Shown piece by piece: positions 1-9,434 of a DNA stretch of 64,000 nt. A model generated the notes under the pieces. The model did not search any database. It was given only the letters and a program-made list of their open reading frames with translations, and was not told the DNA's origin. The position numbers were made by a program, and so were the translations under genes. This DNA is from Clostridium omnivorum (GTDB lineage: Bacteria; Bacillota; Clostridia; Clostridiales; Clostridiaceae). Position 1 is the stretch's first letter. Every line of letters begins with the position of its first letter. Location: positions 838,001 through 902,000 of the forward strand of contig NZ_BRXR01000001.1 in NCBI RefSeq assembly GCF_026012015.1, written 5' to 3'.

Positions 1-139
1 ATCAGGTTCCTGCATTCTATTTTCTAATTCATCAATTTTCTTTTTCAGTCCATCAATGTCAAAGGGACCCCCTAATTTCATCAAGCACTGGTTTTAAACT
101 ATCTAATTTACTTACTGCTTCTTCAAACTGTATAAGCAT
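1..139 (-). CDS. prfB: Peptide chain release factor 2 (RF2), 5' part, with programmed +1 frameshift
   Basis: This is the first part of the release factor that recognises UGA and UAA; the gene runs off the left edge. An ATG at 139 follows a GGAGG ribosome binding site. The first frame reads 26 codons and stops at an in-frame TGA at 61-59. Just before it lies AGGGGG, then TCC CTT TGA C, the classical RF2 frameshift site: an internal Shine-Dalgarno-like run followed by the slippery CTT before TGA-C. After a +1 slip the next frame continues as DIDGLKKKIDELENRMQEPD to the window edge, which is typical RF2 N-terminal sequence. In this family low RF2 favours the slip and restores RF2. It lies downstream of secA, separated by a terminator-like hairpin, an order common in Firmicutes. 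Only the first 46 or so residues are visible. Confidence 0.93.
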
Positions 140-168
140 ATCACTAATCCTCCAAAAAATATGTATAT

Positions 169-207
169 AAAGCCACCTGTACCACAGAAGCGGTTAAAGG
201 TGGCTTT
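169..207 (-). terminator. Terminator-like hairpin between secA and prfB
   Basis: Perfect 10-bp inverted repeat AAAGCCACCT / AGGTGGCTTT with a 19-nt loop, followed on the minus strand by a T/A-rich run. It separates the end of secA (259) from the prfB start (139). The U-tract is interrupted, so read-through into prfB is possible. Confidence 0.65.
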
Positions 208-258
208 ATTATTATACTATTATACTGCTTAGATAAACAGACATCTATGCATTATTTT

Positions 259-2763
259 TTATGATAATCTTCCGCAGCAGTTCTTATATTTCTTTCCAGA
301 ACCACATGGACATGGATCATTTCTTCCTGCCTTCTTTTCCTTAACAACAGGCTGCTTTGGTAATGATTCATCATAATTTGTAGCAGTTTCTACAGCAACT
401 CTCTCTCTTTCAACTGGCTGCTCCATTTGGACATGAAATAAAAATCTTACTGTCTCTTGTTTTATATTGTATATCATTTCATCGAACATTTCGCTGCCTT
501 CAAATTGGTATGCTTGAACAGGATCTTGCTGCTTGTATGCTCTAAGTCCAATACCTTGCTTTAAATGCTCCATATTGTCTATATGATCCATCCACTTTGT
601 ATCAACAACTCTTAGAAGTATTACTCTTTCTATTTCTCTTAGCTGTTCTGAGCCGAATTCCTCTTCTTTTGAATCATAAAGATCCTTAGCTAGACTTAGA
701 AGCTTTTCTTTTATCTCATCATTAGTCATGGTTTGAAGCTCTTTTGCAGTTACTGCTCCCTTAGGAAGATAAAGGTCATCCATAAAGTCTACTAATTTTT
801 CAAGTTCTTTTTCAAGTTCTTCTTCGACACCAGAAATATGAGAATTCACAGCAGACACTATTACATCCTTTATCATATCCTGTATTTCAACTTGAATATT
901 TTCGCCTTCGAGAACCTCAGATCTTTGTTTGTAAATAATCTCTCTCTGCTTGTTCATAACATCGTCGTATCCAAGTAAAGTCTTTCTTATGTCAAAGTTA
1001 TTTCCTTCAACCTTCTTTTGAGCATTTTCTATTGCCCCTGAAACCATCTTACTTTCGATAGCCTCATCTTCTCCAAGGCCTAGTTTATCAACCATTCCCT
1101 TTAGCTTATCTGAACCAAATATTCTCATTAGATCATCCTCTAGGGATACATAGAATCTTGATTCTCCAGGGTCACCTTGACGACCAGAACGTCCTCTTAA
1201 TTGATTATCTATACGTCTTGATTCATGTCTTTCAGTACCAATAATCTTAAGACCACCAAGTTCTACAACATCATCGCCAAGTTTAATATCAGTACCACGG
1301 CCTGCCATATTTGTAGCAATTGTTACCATACCTTTTTCGCCAGCATGTGATACAATTTCTGCTTCCTGCTCATGAAATTTAGCATTCAATACCTGATGAG
1401 GAGTGCCTTTCCTTTTAAGTAAATCAGAAATCATTTCAGACTTATCTATACTAGTAGTACCTACAAGTACTGGCTGACCCTTCTGATGAGTTTCAACTAT
1501 TTCTTCAACTATAGCTGTATATTTTCCCTTTGCTGTTTTATACACTAAATCTGGATGGTCCATTCTTACCATTGGCTTGTTAGTAGGAATAACAACAACA
1601 TCCAATCCATATATTTCTCTAAATTCTGTTTCTTCAGTTAATGCAGTACCTGTCATACCAGATAATTTAGTATACATTCTAAAGTAATTTTGGAAGGTAA
1701 TTGTAGCTAATGTTTTGGATTCTCTTTCTACTTTTACTCCTTCTTTAGCTTCTATAGCTTGATGTAAACCATCGCTATATCTTCTTCCTTCCATAAGTCT
1801 TCCTGTAAATTCATCAACGATTACTACTTCGCCTTCTTTTACTATATAGTCTTTATCTAACTTCATGTGGAAGTTTGCTTTAAGCGCTTGTGATACATGG
1901 TGTTGAATTTCAAGATTTTCAGCATCAGAATAGTTTTCTATATGGAAAAAGCTTTCTGCTTTTTTCACTCCATCATCTGTAAGCATAACTGCTCCAGCCT
2001 TTTCATCCACGGTAAAATCTTTTTCTTTAACAAGTGTTTTAGCAAAATAGTCTGCTATTTTATAGAATTCAGTAGATTTTTCACCTTCACCAGATATTAT
2101 AAGAGGAGTTCTTGCTTCATCTATAAGAATAGAGTCAACTTCGTCCACTATAGAAAAGTTTAATGGTCTTTGTACTCTTTCTTCTTTATAAACAACCATG
2201 TTGTCTCTTAAGTAATCAAAACCAAATTCATTGTTAGTTCCATAGGTTATATCTGCTCCATAGGCTTCTCTTCTTTGGTCATTATTCAAATCATGCAAAA
2301 TAACTCCAACCTTAAGGCCTAGGAATTCATAAACTTTACCCATCCACTCTTTATCTCTTTGAGCAAGGTAATCATTTACTGTAACTACATGAACACCCTT
2401 GCCTGATAAAGCATTAAGATATGCTGGGAGTGTTGCTACCAATGTTTTACCTTCACCAGTTTTCATTTCAGATATTCTTCCTTGGTGTAATACTATACCA
2501 CCAATAAGCTGTACCCTATAATGCTTAATACCTAGTACTCTCCATGCAGCTTCCCTACAAACCGCAAATGCTTCTGGAAGAATGTCGTCTAGAGTTTCTC
2601 CTTCTTGTATTCTCTTTTTGAATTCCTCAGTCTTACCTCTTAACTCATCATCAGTTAGACTTTGAGTTTGAGAATCCAAAGCTTCTATCCTATCCACAAT
2701 GGGAAGTATCTTTTTTACTTGTCTTTCACTGTAACTGCCAAATATCTTTTCCAAAACGCTCAT
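259..2763 (-). CDS. secA: Preprotein translocase ATPase SecA
   Basis: SecA is the cytoplasmic motor that pushes unfolded preproteins through SecYEG using ATP. At 834 residues it has the usual length for clostridial SecA. Visible landmarks are Walker A MKTGEGKT at about residues 100-107, the DEAD-type Walker B region around [11 protein letters not shown] near residue 210, the helicase motif [10 protein letters not shown] in the second half, and a C-terminal zinc-binding SEC-C motif ([11 protein letters not shown]...CCG) that binds SecB-like partners and phospholipid. The ATG at 2763 has an upstream purine-rich site (GATGAAGAG). It lies between hpf and prfB on the same strand. No second SecA is seen in this window. 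Identification is secure. Confidence 0.98.
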   Translation of the reverse strand: MSVLEKIFGSYSERQVKKILPIVDRIEALDSQTQSLTDDELRGKTEEFKKRIQEGETLDDILPEAFAVCREAAWRVLGIKHYRVQLIGGIVLHQGRISEMKTGEGKTLVATLPAYLNALSGKGVHVVTVNDYLAQRDKEWMGKVYEFLGLKVGVILHDLNNDQRREAYGADITYGTNNEFGFDYLRDNMVVYKEERVQRPLNFSIVDEVDSILIDEARTPLIISGEGEKSTEFYKIADYFAKTLVKEKDFTVDEKAGAVMLTDDGVKKAESFFHIENYSDAENLEIQHHVSQALKANFHMKLDKDYIVKEGEVVIVDEFTGRLMEGRRYSDGLHQAIEAKEGVKVERESKTLATITFQNYFRMYTKLSGMTGTALTEETEFREIYGLDVVVIPTNKPMVRMDHPDLVYKTAKGKYTAIVEEIVETHQKGQPVLVGTTSIDKSEMISDLLKRKGTPHQVLNAKFHEQEAEIVSHAGEKGMVTIATNMAGRGTDIKLGDDVVELGGLKIIGTERHESRRIDNQLRGRSGRQGDPGESRFYVSLEDDLMRIFGSDKLKGMVDKLGLGEDEAIESKMVSGAIENAQKKVEGNNFDIRKTLLGYDDVMNKQREIIYKQRSEVLEGENIQVEIQDMIKDVIVSAVNSHISGVEEELEKELEKLVDFMDDLYLPKGAVTAKELQTMTNDEIKEKLLSLAKDLYDSKEEEFGSEQLREIERVILLRVVDTKWMDHIDNMEHLKQGIGLRAYKQQDPVQAYQFEGSEMFDEMIYNIKQETVRFLFHVQMEQPVERERVAVETATNYDESLPKQPVVKEKKAGRNDPCPCGSGKKYKNCCGRLS

Positions 2764-2904
2764 AGCTCTTCATCCTCACTATCTTTGTTTATATTTCAAA
2801 ATTATTAAAATACTTATACCTAATAGATTATATCATCTAATTACTTCAGGTTCAACTTTTAAAAGATGTAATAACTATTTTTTTACAATTTGTCCAAAAT
2901 TAAA

Positions 2905-2929
2905 AGGATGTGAGTTTAGCCCACATCCT
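2905..2929 (-). terminator. Terminator downstream of hpf
   Basis: Inverted repeat AGGATGTG / CACATCCT with a 9-nt loop, followed on the minus strand by TTTTAATTTTGG. It directly follows the hpf stop codon, separating hpf from secA. Confidence 0.75.
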
Positions 2930-2936
2930 ATATTTT

Positions 2937-3473
2937 TTAGAATTCTGGTTCTATTAAGCCGTAGTTTCCATCTTTTCTCTTGTAAACTACGTTAACCTCT
3001 CCGCTTTCATCATTTGAATAAACGAAAAAGTCATGTCCTAATAATTCCATTTGAAGTACAGCTTCTTCAGGTGACATTGGCTTTATAGCAAATTTCTTAG
3101 TCTTTACTATTTCAGGATTTCTTAATTCTTCATCCCTGTACTCATACTGAGGAATATTTTTATATTTTAGAGGTACATTTGTATGATATTTTCTTTCTAT
3201 CTTTGTTTTATGTTTTCTTATTTGTCTTTCTAATTTATCACTTACGATATCTATAGCTACATACATATCCTCATTGGCTTCTTCACTTCTTAATAAAACT
3301 CCATTAAAGTTGATACTTACTTCAATTATTTGTCTTGCCTTTTCAACATTTAGGGTTACAAAAGCCTCCATGTCCTCTTCGAAAAATTTGTCTAATCTTG
3401 AAAGCTTTTTATCAATAGCATTCCTTAAGCCTTCAGTAACCTCGATATTTTTGCCTAAGATGTTTAATTTCAT
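2937..3473 (-). CDS. hpf: Ribosome hibernation promoting factor, long form
   Basis: This protein binds the decoding region of the 30S subunit and dimerises 70S ribosomes into inactive 100S particles in stationary phase or stress. The 178 residues match the long form: an N-terminal S30AE/RaiA domain (about 1-100, beginning MKLNILGKNIEVTEGLR) and a C-terminal dimerisation domain (about 120-178) with the family's FFVYSNDESGEVNVVYKRKDG segment. The ATG at 3473 is preceded by GAGAGGGG. It is followed by its own terminator and then secA. Upstream, on the same strand, lies a structured RNA fitting the raiA motif, named for its frequent association with this gene. The 370 bases between the RNA terminator and the start codon are A/T-rich and probably hold the hpf promoter, which I could not define. 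Confidence 0.96.
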   Translation of the reverse strand: MKLNILGKNIEVTEGLRNAIDKKLSRLDKFFEEDMEAFVTLNVEKARQIIEVSINFNGVLLRSEEANEDMYVAIDIVSDKLERQIRKHKTKIERKYHTNVPLKYKNIPQYEYRDEELRNPEIVKTKKFAIKPMSPEEAVLQMELLGHDFFVYSNDESGEVNVVYKRKDGNYGLIEPEF

Positions 3474-3844
3474 AAGCTCAGCCCCTCTCTACCCTTATGG
3501 GTTACGAATTATGATCTTTAGTCGTAAACTATGCTTTTTGTTTTAAACATATGCTATATATTATAGTTATTAGTATATGTTTAAATTTACCTTGGTTAGA
3601 TTTGTTAATACAATTTTATCTTCTTTTTCTGCAAATAACAAGGGCTATAAATTACAATTTACAGAATATTAAATAATTTTATCTTATTCTTCTTAAAGAT
3701 AGCTTATCCTTATTTATCCTAGCTTCATTTTTTAATATTTTTTGAAGATATTTGTCAAATTATATTATATAGTTCTCTTGTATGATTATATGTAATTTTA
3801 TTTTTTTTATGTGAGGATATATTTTTATATTTTTTCAAAAAATA

Positions 3845-3873
3845 AAAATCTTAGTTTTAAAAACTAAGATTTT
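3845..3873 (-). terminator. Terminator of the raiA-type RNA
   Basis: Perfect 13-bp inverted repeat (AAAATCTTAGTTT / AAACTAAGATTTT) with a 3-nt loop; on the minus strand it is followed by TTTTTATTTTTTG. It ends the structured RNA upstream of it and separates that RNA from hpf. Confidence 0.9.
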
Positions 3874-3876
3874 ATT

Positions 3877-4084
3877 ATTAAGTTAGTTGACCTGGTCTTT
3901 GACCCCACACTCGCCTGCTGGAGCTTTTGCTACCCGGAATCAACCTCTCACTACTAACTCTCTCGTATAAAACGGCAGGACTTACTTCTAAGCCGCACCA
4001 TGCTCATTAAAACTTTGTTTAACTTACGTGGATCGTTTTGCCTGCGACTGGCATCGACTTTCAACCACAAACCTAACTTAATAT
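3877..4084 (-). ncRNA. raiA-motif-like structured RNA
   Basis: About 205 nt of non-coding, locally G/C-richer sequence lies between comFC and hpf. On the minus strand the ends pair as a closing stem, AAGTTAG near 4079-4073 with CTAACTT near 3885-3879, and the interior is rich in G/C blocks. A consensus-like promoter (TTGACT, 16 nt, TATAAT) lies just upstream and a strong intrinsic terminator just downstream, so this looks like an independent RNA gene. The raiA RNA motif is a conserved Firmicutes and Actinobacteria RNA of about this size, found next to raiA (hpf) and comFC genes, as here. The assignment rests on location, size, closing stem and isolation; I did not score a covariance model. 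Its molecular function is not known from the sequence. Confidence 0.8.
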
Positions 4085-4090
4085 ACTTAT

Positions 4091-4118
4091 ATTATATCTT
4101 AGATTTTGCTGCAGTCAA
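4091..4118 (-). promoter_or_regulatory. Sigma-A-type promoter of the raiA-type RNA, inside the comFC 3' end
   Basis: Minus-strand TTGACT (4118-4113), 16-nt spacer, TATAAT (4096-4091). The predicted start is near 4085, a few bases before the closing stem of the RNA. The -35 box and spacer lie in the last codons of comFC. Confidence 0.75.
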
Positions 4119-4772
4119 GACTCTAACTTCATGTGCTCCGCAGTCTGTTAATTCCTTAGCACAATAAAAGGCTGTTGCTCCAGTTGTAATAACATCATCA
4201 ATTAGCAAAATCTTTTTATTTTTAATTATATTTTTATTCACTACCTTGAAAACACCAATCATGTTTTCCCATCTGCTAGCGCCATCTAGTCCAATTTGAT
4301 CCTTTGTTTCCATTGTTTTCTTCAGACAATTATATACTGGTTTGTTTTGATTCCTTGCAATAATTTTGGCTAAATGCCTGCACTGATTATATCCTCTTTT
4401 TTTCAGGCTAGTTCTGCTAGAAGGCACATATACAATTAAATCGTAATGGAAATTAGCACCTTTCAAAACATCTTCCATATATTGTGCAAGCAATTCTCCG
4501 CACTTGAAATCATTTTTATATTTCAATCCCACAATTAACTCCTTAATTATTCCAGAATAGTAAGCTGCACTATAAGTAATAATACTCATGCTATCTCTAA
4601 CTATGGACATAGATTCAATGCAAAATTTAATTTTTTTTGAACATATATCACAAATACAGCTATCATTATAAGTATCTTTATCACATATGATACATTTATT
4701 ATCTCCAGCATATATTAATTCTAAAACACATTCACAGATAAATCTTATAAATTTAACAATCCCATTTCCCAT
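4092..4772 (-). CDS. comFC: ComF family protein (ComFC-like phosphoribosyltransferase)
   Basis: ComFC/GntX proteins assist DNA uptake during competence; they have a zinc-ribbon N-terminus and a phosphoribosyltransferase fold. In the 226 residues, paired cysteines occur near residues 27-44 (CIICDKDTYNDSCICDIC) and the PRPP-binding signature KILLIDDVITTGATA lies near residue 190. The gene start at 4772 overlaps the end of the upstream ComFA-like gene by 28 nt, so the two are probably translationally coupled. The last codons carry the promoter of the raiA-type RNA. Competence is not well documented in clostridia, so a role in DNA uptake is inferred from the family only. Confidence 0.9.
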   Translation of the reverse strand: MGNGIVKFIRFICECVLELIYAGDNKCIICDKDTYNDSCICDICSKKIKFCIESMSIVRDSMSIITYSAAYYSGIIKELIVGLKYKNDFKCGELLAQYMEDVLKGANFHYDLIVYVPSSRTSLKKRGYNQCRHLAKIIARNQNKPVYNCLKKTMETKDQIGLDGASRWENMIGVFKVVNKNIIKNKKILLIDDVITTGATAFYCAKELTDCGAHEVRVLTAAKSKI

Positions 4773-5770
4773 GCTTCTTTATTAAAGTACCTTGTTATAT
4801 CTTTAGCTTTTTCCATATCTGCACTTTCCTCATTAGCTAAAAAAATAACCTCCCCGCTACTTACTTTTTCGGTTCTTCCTACCTTTCCACAAAAATAAAC
4901 CAAACTTTTATAGTTAAAGCTTTTATCATTGCTAAAATACACCATTACATCTACATCCTTCAGGTCCATATAAATATCCCTGTAGTCATCTGTAACTATA
5001 ATAGCTTTTTTAATTTTCATAAAGTTTACTAGGATTCTATCATCGCTCTCTTGTTTATCAAAATATAGGATGTTTTTTGCAAGACTCTCTTTAAAGTTGC
5101 ATAAATATTTATAGACGCATTGTATTCTTTCACTATCTGGTACATAAATTATTACTTTTCTATTTCTTTCTATAGAAAAATTTAAATAATCGTATACCAT
5201 ATATGGAATATCTTTTTTTATGTCAAGTCTTGTTATTATATACCTTGGCTCGGGCATGGGCTTTTTATTATCCCTCACAGGAAGAATTATATCCCTTTGG
5301 CTCTTAAATATACTTACTATAGAACTAGCAATTATTTTTCCATTACTCGAAACACATTTGATTAACAAATCCATTATTTCGTAACTGCTATATTCAGGAA
5401 AACTTCTGATATCATCATATATGACTAAGTCAAAGGTTTCCATAATTTTAACTGCATTTCTATAATTTGAGATAACCAACCTTGAATTTGAAGAGACAAA
5501 AGCCTTTCTAATATAAGTATAGTCTCTAAATTCAGTGTATCTTTTTATATGATTAAGTATTTCAATATTTTCTTCTCTTTCACCAGTAATATATAATATA
5601 CGTTCCTCACGAGAAACTGCAGCTAAAATCGTTTTTAGAAAAATTATGGATGAACTATATGGTGGCAAAATAATATTTAATATTTTTTCTTTTCCTAAAC
5701 TCCACTTATATATATTCTCCATCACCTTTTCTTTTTCATATCCAATATTAAGTGTTTTATGGGAAAACAT
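4745..5770 (-). CDS. Degenerate ComFA-like helicase-fold protein
   Basis: In Bacillus ComFA is a DEAD-box-like ATPase that drives DNA import, encoded just before ComFC. This 341-residue protein is in that position and keeps echoes of ComFA: YDDIRSFPEYSS near residue 138 resembles the DEVDAFPY Walker B region, and FCGKVGRTEKVSSGEVIFL near residue 300 resembles helicase motif VI. The Walker A loop, however, is replaced by PPYSSSIIFLKT near residue 37, with no GxGK[ST], and the N-terminal zinc finger of ComFA is missing. It is therefore probably unable to bind ATP in the normal way. The ATG at 5770 lies 3 nt after the recD2 stop, with its GAGGTG site inside recD2, so it is coupled to that gene. 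The assignment is by position and weak motif similarity. Confidence 0.6.
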   Translation of the reverse strand: MFSHKTLNIGYEKEKVMENIYKWSLGKEKILNIILPPYSSSIIFLKTILAAVSREERILYITGEREENIEILNHIKRYTEFRDYTYIRKAFVSSNSRLVISNYRNAVKIMETFDLVIYDDIRSFPEYSSYEIMDLLIKCVSSNGKIIASSIVSIFKSQRDIILPVRDNKKPMPEPRYIITRLDIKKDIPYMVYDYLNFSIERNRKVIIYVPDSERIQCVYKYLCNFKESLAKNILYFDKQESDDRILVNFMKIKKAIIVTDDYRDIYMDLKDVDVMVYFSNDKSFNYKSLVYFCGKVGRTEKVSSGEVIFLANEESADMEKAKDITRYFNKEAWEMGLLNL

Positions 5771-5773
5771 AAA

Positions 5774-8026
5774 TTAATTCACCTCTTTAACACTTGTATC
5801 TTCTTTAAAAATATCACTGTCTATAATACTCTTTATTCTCCATTTTAGTCCTGAATATCTCTCAAAACTTCTATTATTCTTAATCATGAAATGCACAGCC
5901 TTAATGGAACCAACCAACACCACTAGCTGCTTAGCCCTAGTTATTCCTGTATACAAAAGATTTTTGTTCATAAGTAGTGGAGGCCCCATAAATGCAGGCA
6001 TAATTACCACTGGAAACTCGCTTCCTTGACTCTTATGGATGGTTATTGCATACGCTAAGTCTAACTCATCTAAATACATATTCTCATAAACAACTTTTCT
6101 TTCTTCATCAAATACTACAGATATTGTATCGTTTTCCTCATCAATCTCATCAATATAACCTACATCGCCATTAAATACACCTATTCCCTCATTATCTCCA
6201 TCTCCTGCAACTCTAGTCCATTTAAGCGAATAGTTATTCTTTATTTGCATGACCTTATCACCAGTTCTGAAAATAAGTTCTCTAAACTGCTTCTCATTCT
6301 TAAAATTGGCTTTTGGATTAAGAATAGCTTGAAGTTCTTTATTGAGATTAAGCACTCCAAGAGTCCCTTTACGCATAGGCGTAAGAACTTGTATATGTCT
6401 TAACTTATTCCATTCCTTATTAAACTTAGGAAGTCTTTTATTAACTAGGTCTATAACCGTCTTCATTATTTGATTATTATCATCATTATTAATAAAATAA
6501 AAATCTTTATTTTTTTCATTTAATAGAGGCATCTCACCATTATTTATTTTGTGAGCATTAACAACAATCATACTCTCCTGAGCCTGCCTAAATATATCCT
6601 TTAACCTTACAACTTTAATGCATTTACTTTCAATAATATCCCTTAAAACATTGCCTGGACCAACTGAAGGCAATTGATCTACGTCACCAACGATGATTAC
6701 CCTAGTTCCTAGACCCACTGCCTTGAGGAGACTATTCATAAGCATTATATCGATCATAGAAGCTTCGTCAATTATCACCACATCACATTCTAAAGGCGAG
6801 CCTTCGTCCTTAACAAAATCCATAGAATCATCTTCAGCATAACCAAGCTCTAGTAATCTGTGTATTGTTTTAGATTCTCTACCCGTAGCTTCAGTCATTC
6901 TTTTAGCTGCCCTGCCTGTAGGTGCTGCCATGAACACTCTCATACCAGCATTTTCAAAAATATCTATTATGCAGTTAATTATTGTAGTTTTTCCTGTACC
7001 AGGGCCGCCAGTAATAACTTCTATACCGTTTTCCACAGCTCCTTTAATTGCTTCAATTTGGGATGGTGCAAATTTTATATTTTTATCCTTTTCAAAATCA
7101 CAAATTTCCTGTTCTACATTTATATTAAGATTTTCATAATTTGTGAGTGCTAGAGTCAATATTTTTTTAGTAACACTAAGTTCACAATAATAATAAGGTA
7201 TAGTAAATACGCACTGTTCTCCATCAATAATCTCTACTTTTATTCGCCCATCTACAGTACCATCATAAATATTTTTATTAATGTCCTCCTCAGATACTCC
7301 TAAAATACTTTTACCTTCTTTTAAAAGCTTATCTAAAGGCATATACGTATTTCCAAGAGCACAAAATTCATTAATAATAAAATTAACACCGCTTTGTATT
7401 CTAAAAGGTGAATTTATTTCTATCCCTAAACTTCTTGCAATTTTATCAGCAGTTTTAAAACCTATACCTGCAATTTCTTCAGATAAAACATATGGATTTT
7501 CTTTAACTACATTAATAGAGGTAGCTCCAAATCTTTTATAGATTTTAACACATTGATTAGGGGTAACTCCATAGGTTTGAAGGAAAACCATTATATTTTT
7601 AACTTCCCTTTGTCTAGAATAGGATTCAAAAATTATTTCAATCTTTTTCTCTCCTATGCCTTCTATTTCTCTAAGTCTTTCTATATCATTGTCCAATATT
7701 TCTAAAGTTTGTTCACCAAACTTCTCAATAATTTTTTTTGCTGTAACAGGTCCTATTCCTGAAATAACCCCAGACGCAAGGTATTTTTCTATTCCAACAA
7801 TAGAAGTTGGTAATAGTTCCTCACAGCTTTCCACTTTAAATTGCTCGCCAAATTGAGGATGAACAACCCATTGTCCTGTAAGCTTTAAACTTTGCCCTTC
7901 ATTAATATATGGAATAGTTCCAACTATTGTAACTTTATCACTTTTATCTTTTATGTACGCTACTACGTATCCATTTTCTTCGTTCTGAAAAAGAATTGCT
8001 TCTACTGTTCCTTGTATTTCTGGCAT
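5774..8026 (-). CDS. recD2: ATP-dependent 5'-3' DNA helicase RecD2
   Basis: RecD2 is the RecD-like SF1B helicase found in bacteria without RecBC; it unwinds DNA 5' to 3' and helps replication and repair. The N-terminal third carries an OB-like segment and two helix-hairpin-helix repeats (GIGPVTAKKIIEKFG and IEGIGEKK). The motor follows, with Walker A GGPGTGKTT near residue 340, DEASMID as Walker B, and the C-terminal AYAITIHKSQGSEFP motif typical of RecD. I use the ATG at 8026 (750 residues) because GGGAGAG stands 5-6 nt upstream; an in-frame ATG at 8053 exists but its purine-rich site is too close. The downstream ComFA-like gene begins 3 nt after the stop. Confidence 0.95.
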   Translation of the reverse strand: MPEIQGTVEAILFQNEENGYVVAYIKDKSDKVTIVGTIPYINEGQSLKLTGQWVVHPQFGEQFKVESCEELLPTSIVGIEKYLASGVISGIGPVTAKKIIEKFGEQTLEILDNDIERLREIEGIGEKKIEIIFESYSRQREVKNIMVFLQTYGVTPNQCVKIYKRFGATSINVVKENPYVLSEEIAGIGFKTADKIARSLGIEINSPFRIQSGVNFIINEFCALGNTYMPLDKLLKEGKSILGVSEEDINKNIYDGTVDGRIKVEIIDGEQCVFTIPYYYCELSVTKKILTLALTNYENLNINVEQEICDFEKDKNIKFAPSQIEAIKGAVENGIEVITGGPGTGKTTIINCIIDIFENAGMRVFMAAPTGRAAKRMTEATGRESKTIHRLLELGYAEDDSMDFVKDEGSPLECDVVIIDEASMIDIMLMNSLLKAVGLGTRVIIVGDVDQLPSVGPGNVLRDIIESKCIKVVRLKDIFRQAQESMIVVNAHKINNGEMPLLNEKNKDFYFINNDDNNQIMKTVIDLVNKRLPKFNKEWNKLRHIQVLTPMRKGTLGVLNLNKELQAILNPKANFKNEKQFRELIFRTGDKVMQIKNNYSLKWTRVAGDGDNEGIGVFNGDVGYIDEIDEENDTISVVFDEERKVVYENMYLDELDLAYAITIHKSQGSEFPVVIMPAFMGPPLLMNKNLLYTGITRAKQLVVLVGSIKAVHFMIKNNRSFERYSGLKWRIKSIIDSDIFKEDTSVKEVN

Positions 8027-8244
8027 AAAATCTCTCCCATATCTAATTTGCATTACTCTCCATAATGCAAAAGATATATAATTTTTATAATAATATATAA
8101 AATAATGTAATAAAAAATATTATAATTATAGCATACCCTAATAAAATAAATTTCTCAACTGCTATAATATAACTTGCGTTATTTAATAATTTTTTTAATT
8201 CTCATCATTGTTCTTTTCATTTTTATGTGTATTACTTAAGGTTA

Positions 8245-8273
8245 TTGACTTTAAACATTCTTAAATCTAAAAT
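8245..8273 (+). promoter_or_regulatory. Probable sigma-A promoter of nagA
   Basis: TTGACT (8245-8250), 17-nt spacer, TAAAAT (8268-8273). The predicted start falls at about 8280, giving a very short leader that begins at the GGAGGGG ribosome binding site. The rest of the recD2-nagA intergenic region is plain A/T-rich sequence. Confidence 0.6.
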
Positions 8274-8293
8274 AGAATTCGGAGGGGATTTTC

Positions 8294-9424
8294 ATGTTAA
8301 TTAAAAATTGTAAAATAATTTTTCATGACAGAATAGAAACTGGTTCTGTTTTAATTGAAAAGGATAAAATAAAAGAAATCAATCCAATAACCCAAATTAA
8401 TACAGATATAATTGATGCAAAAGGTCTCTATCTCTCACCAGGGTTTATTGATGTGCATATTCATGGTGCCGGTGGCTCAGATACAATGGATGGAACAAGG
8501 GAATCTATAAACACAATAGCTAAAACCATAGCAGCTTTTGGAACTACTTCATTTCTTCCTACTACTATGACCTGCAGTATCAATGATATACAAAAAGCTA
8601 TCGAAGCAGTAGCCGAAGCTAAGGCAGCTGGAACAGATGGTGCTAATGTGTTGGGAGTTCATCTTGAAGGGCCTTTTATTAGCCCATCAATGATTGGTGC
8701 TCAAAATCCTAATTTTATACAAACTCCTTCTATTGATACCTTTAAAGAAATGGTTGGAGAACATTTAGATTCAATAACAAGCATTACTATTGCTCCTGAA
8801 GTAGAGGGTGCTAAAGAACTTATTGAATACCTAAATCATTTAGGTATTGTAATATCTATAGGTCATTCAAAAGCCACTTATAAGCAGGCACTAGAAGGCA
8901 TTAAACTTGGCATAGGTCATTCAACTCATCTTTATAATGCTATGACTCCACTGCATCATAGAGAGCCTGGAATAGTAGGTGCAATATTCGATACTGATAT
9001 AACTACAGAAACCATTTCTGATGGAATTCATATTAGTTATCCTTCACTTAGAGTTGCATATAAGCAAAAAGGAACTGACAAGGTACTTTTAGTAACAGAT
9101 GCAATGATGGCTTGTGGAATGCCTGAAGGAAAATATGCTTTAGGTGGTCAAGATGTATATGTAAAAGATGGAGCTGCGAGACTTAAAGAAGGTAATTTAG
9201 CTGGTTCCATATTAACTTTAGATAAAGCTATTAGAAATGTATATAAAAATTCTACTTTTCAGCTTTATGATATAGTTAAAATGGCAACCTATAATGGAGC
9301 AAAGCATTGCAAAGTAGCTGATAAAAAAGGCTTAATAAAAGAAGGCTATGATGCAGATTTAGTACTATTTGACGATGACATAAATATCGAGAAGGTTATA
9401 ATCGGCGGAAAAATAATTAGATAA
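8294..9424 (+). CDS. nagA: N-acetylglucosamine-6-phosphate deacetylase
   Basis: NagA removes the acetyl group from GlcNAc-6-phosphate, giving glucosamine-6-phosphate for wall synthesis or catabolism. The 376 residues show the amidohydrolase features: metal motif DVHIHG near residue 54, LEGPF near 123, GHSKAT near 193, HLYNAM near 213, and the catalytic aspartate in LLVTDAMM near 270. The ATG follows GGAGGGG at 6-nt spacing. It is a single-gene unit, with its own promoter and a strong terminator. The usual partner nagB is not adjacent, so the deaminase must lie elsewhere. Confidence 0.96.
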   Translation: MLIKNCKIIFHDRIETGSVLIEKDKIKEINPITQINTDIIDAKGLYLSPGFIDVHIHGAGGSDTMDGTRESINTIAKTIAAFGTTSFLPTTMTCSINDIQKAIEAVAEAKAAGTDGANVLGVHLEGPFISPSMIGAQNPNFIQTPSIDTFKEMVGEHLDSITSITIAPEVEGAKELIEYLNHLGIVISIGHSKATYKQALEGIKLGIGHSTHLYNAMTPLHHREPGIVGAIFDTDITTETISDGIHISYPSLRVAYKQKGTDKVLLVTDAMMACGMPEGKYALGGQDVYVKDGAARLKEGNLAGSILTLDKAIRNVYKNSTFQLYDIVKMATYNGAKHCKVADKKGLIKEGYDADLVLFDDDINIEKVIIGGKIIR

Positions 9425-9434
9425 ACTAACTAAT

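Noticed and set aside
1897-2163. Plus-strand frame of 88 codons inside secA
   Set aside because: Antisense to conserved SecA coding sequence, with no ribosome binding site or family resemblance.
3877-4084. 6S RNA or another known housekeeping RNA as the identity of this structured RNA
   Set aside because: The position beside hpf and comFC and the closing stem fit the raiA motif; the open central bubble of 6S RNA was not seen.
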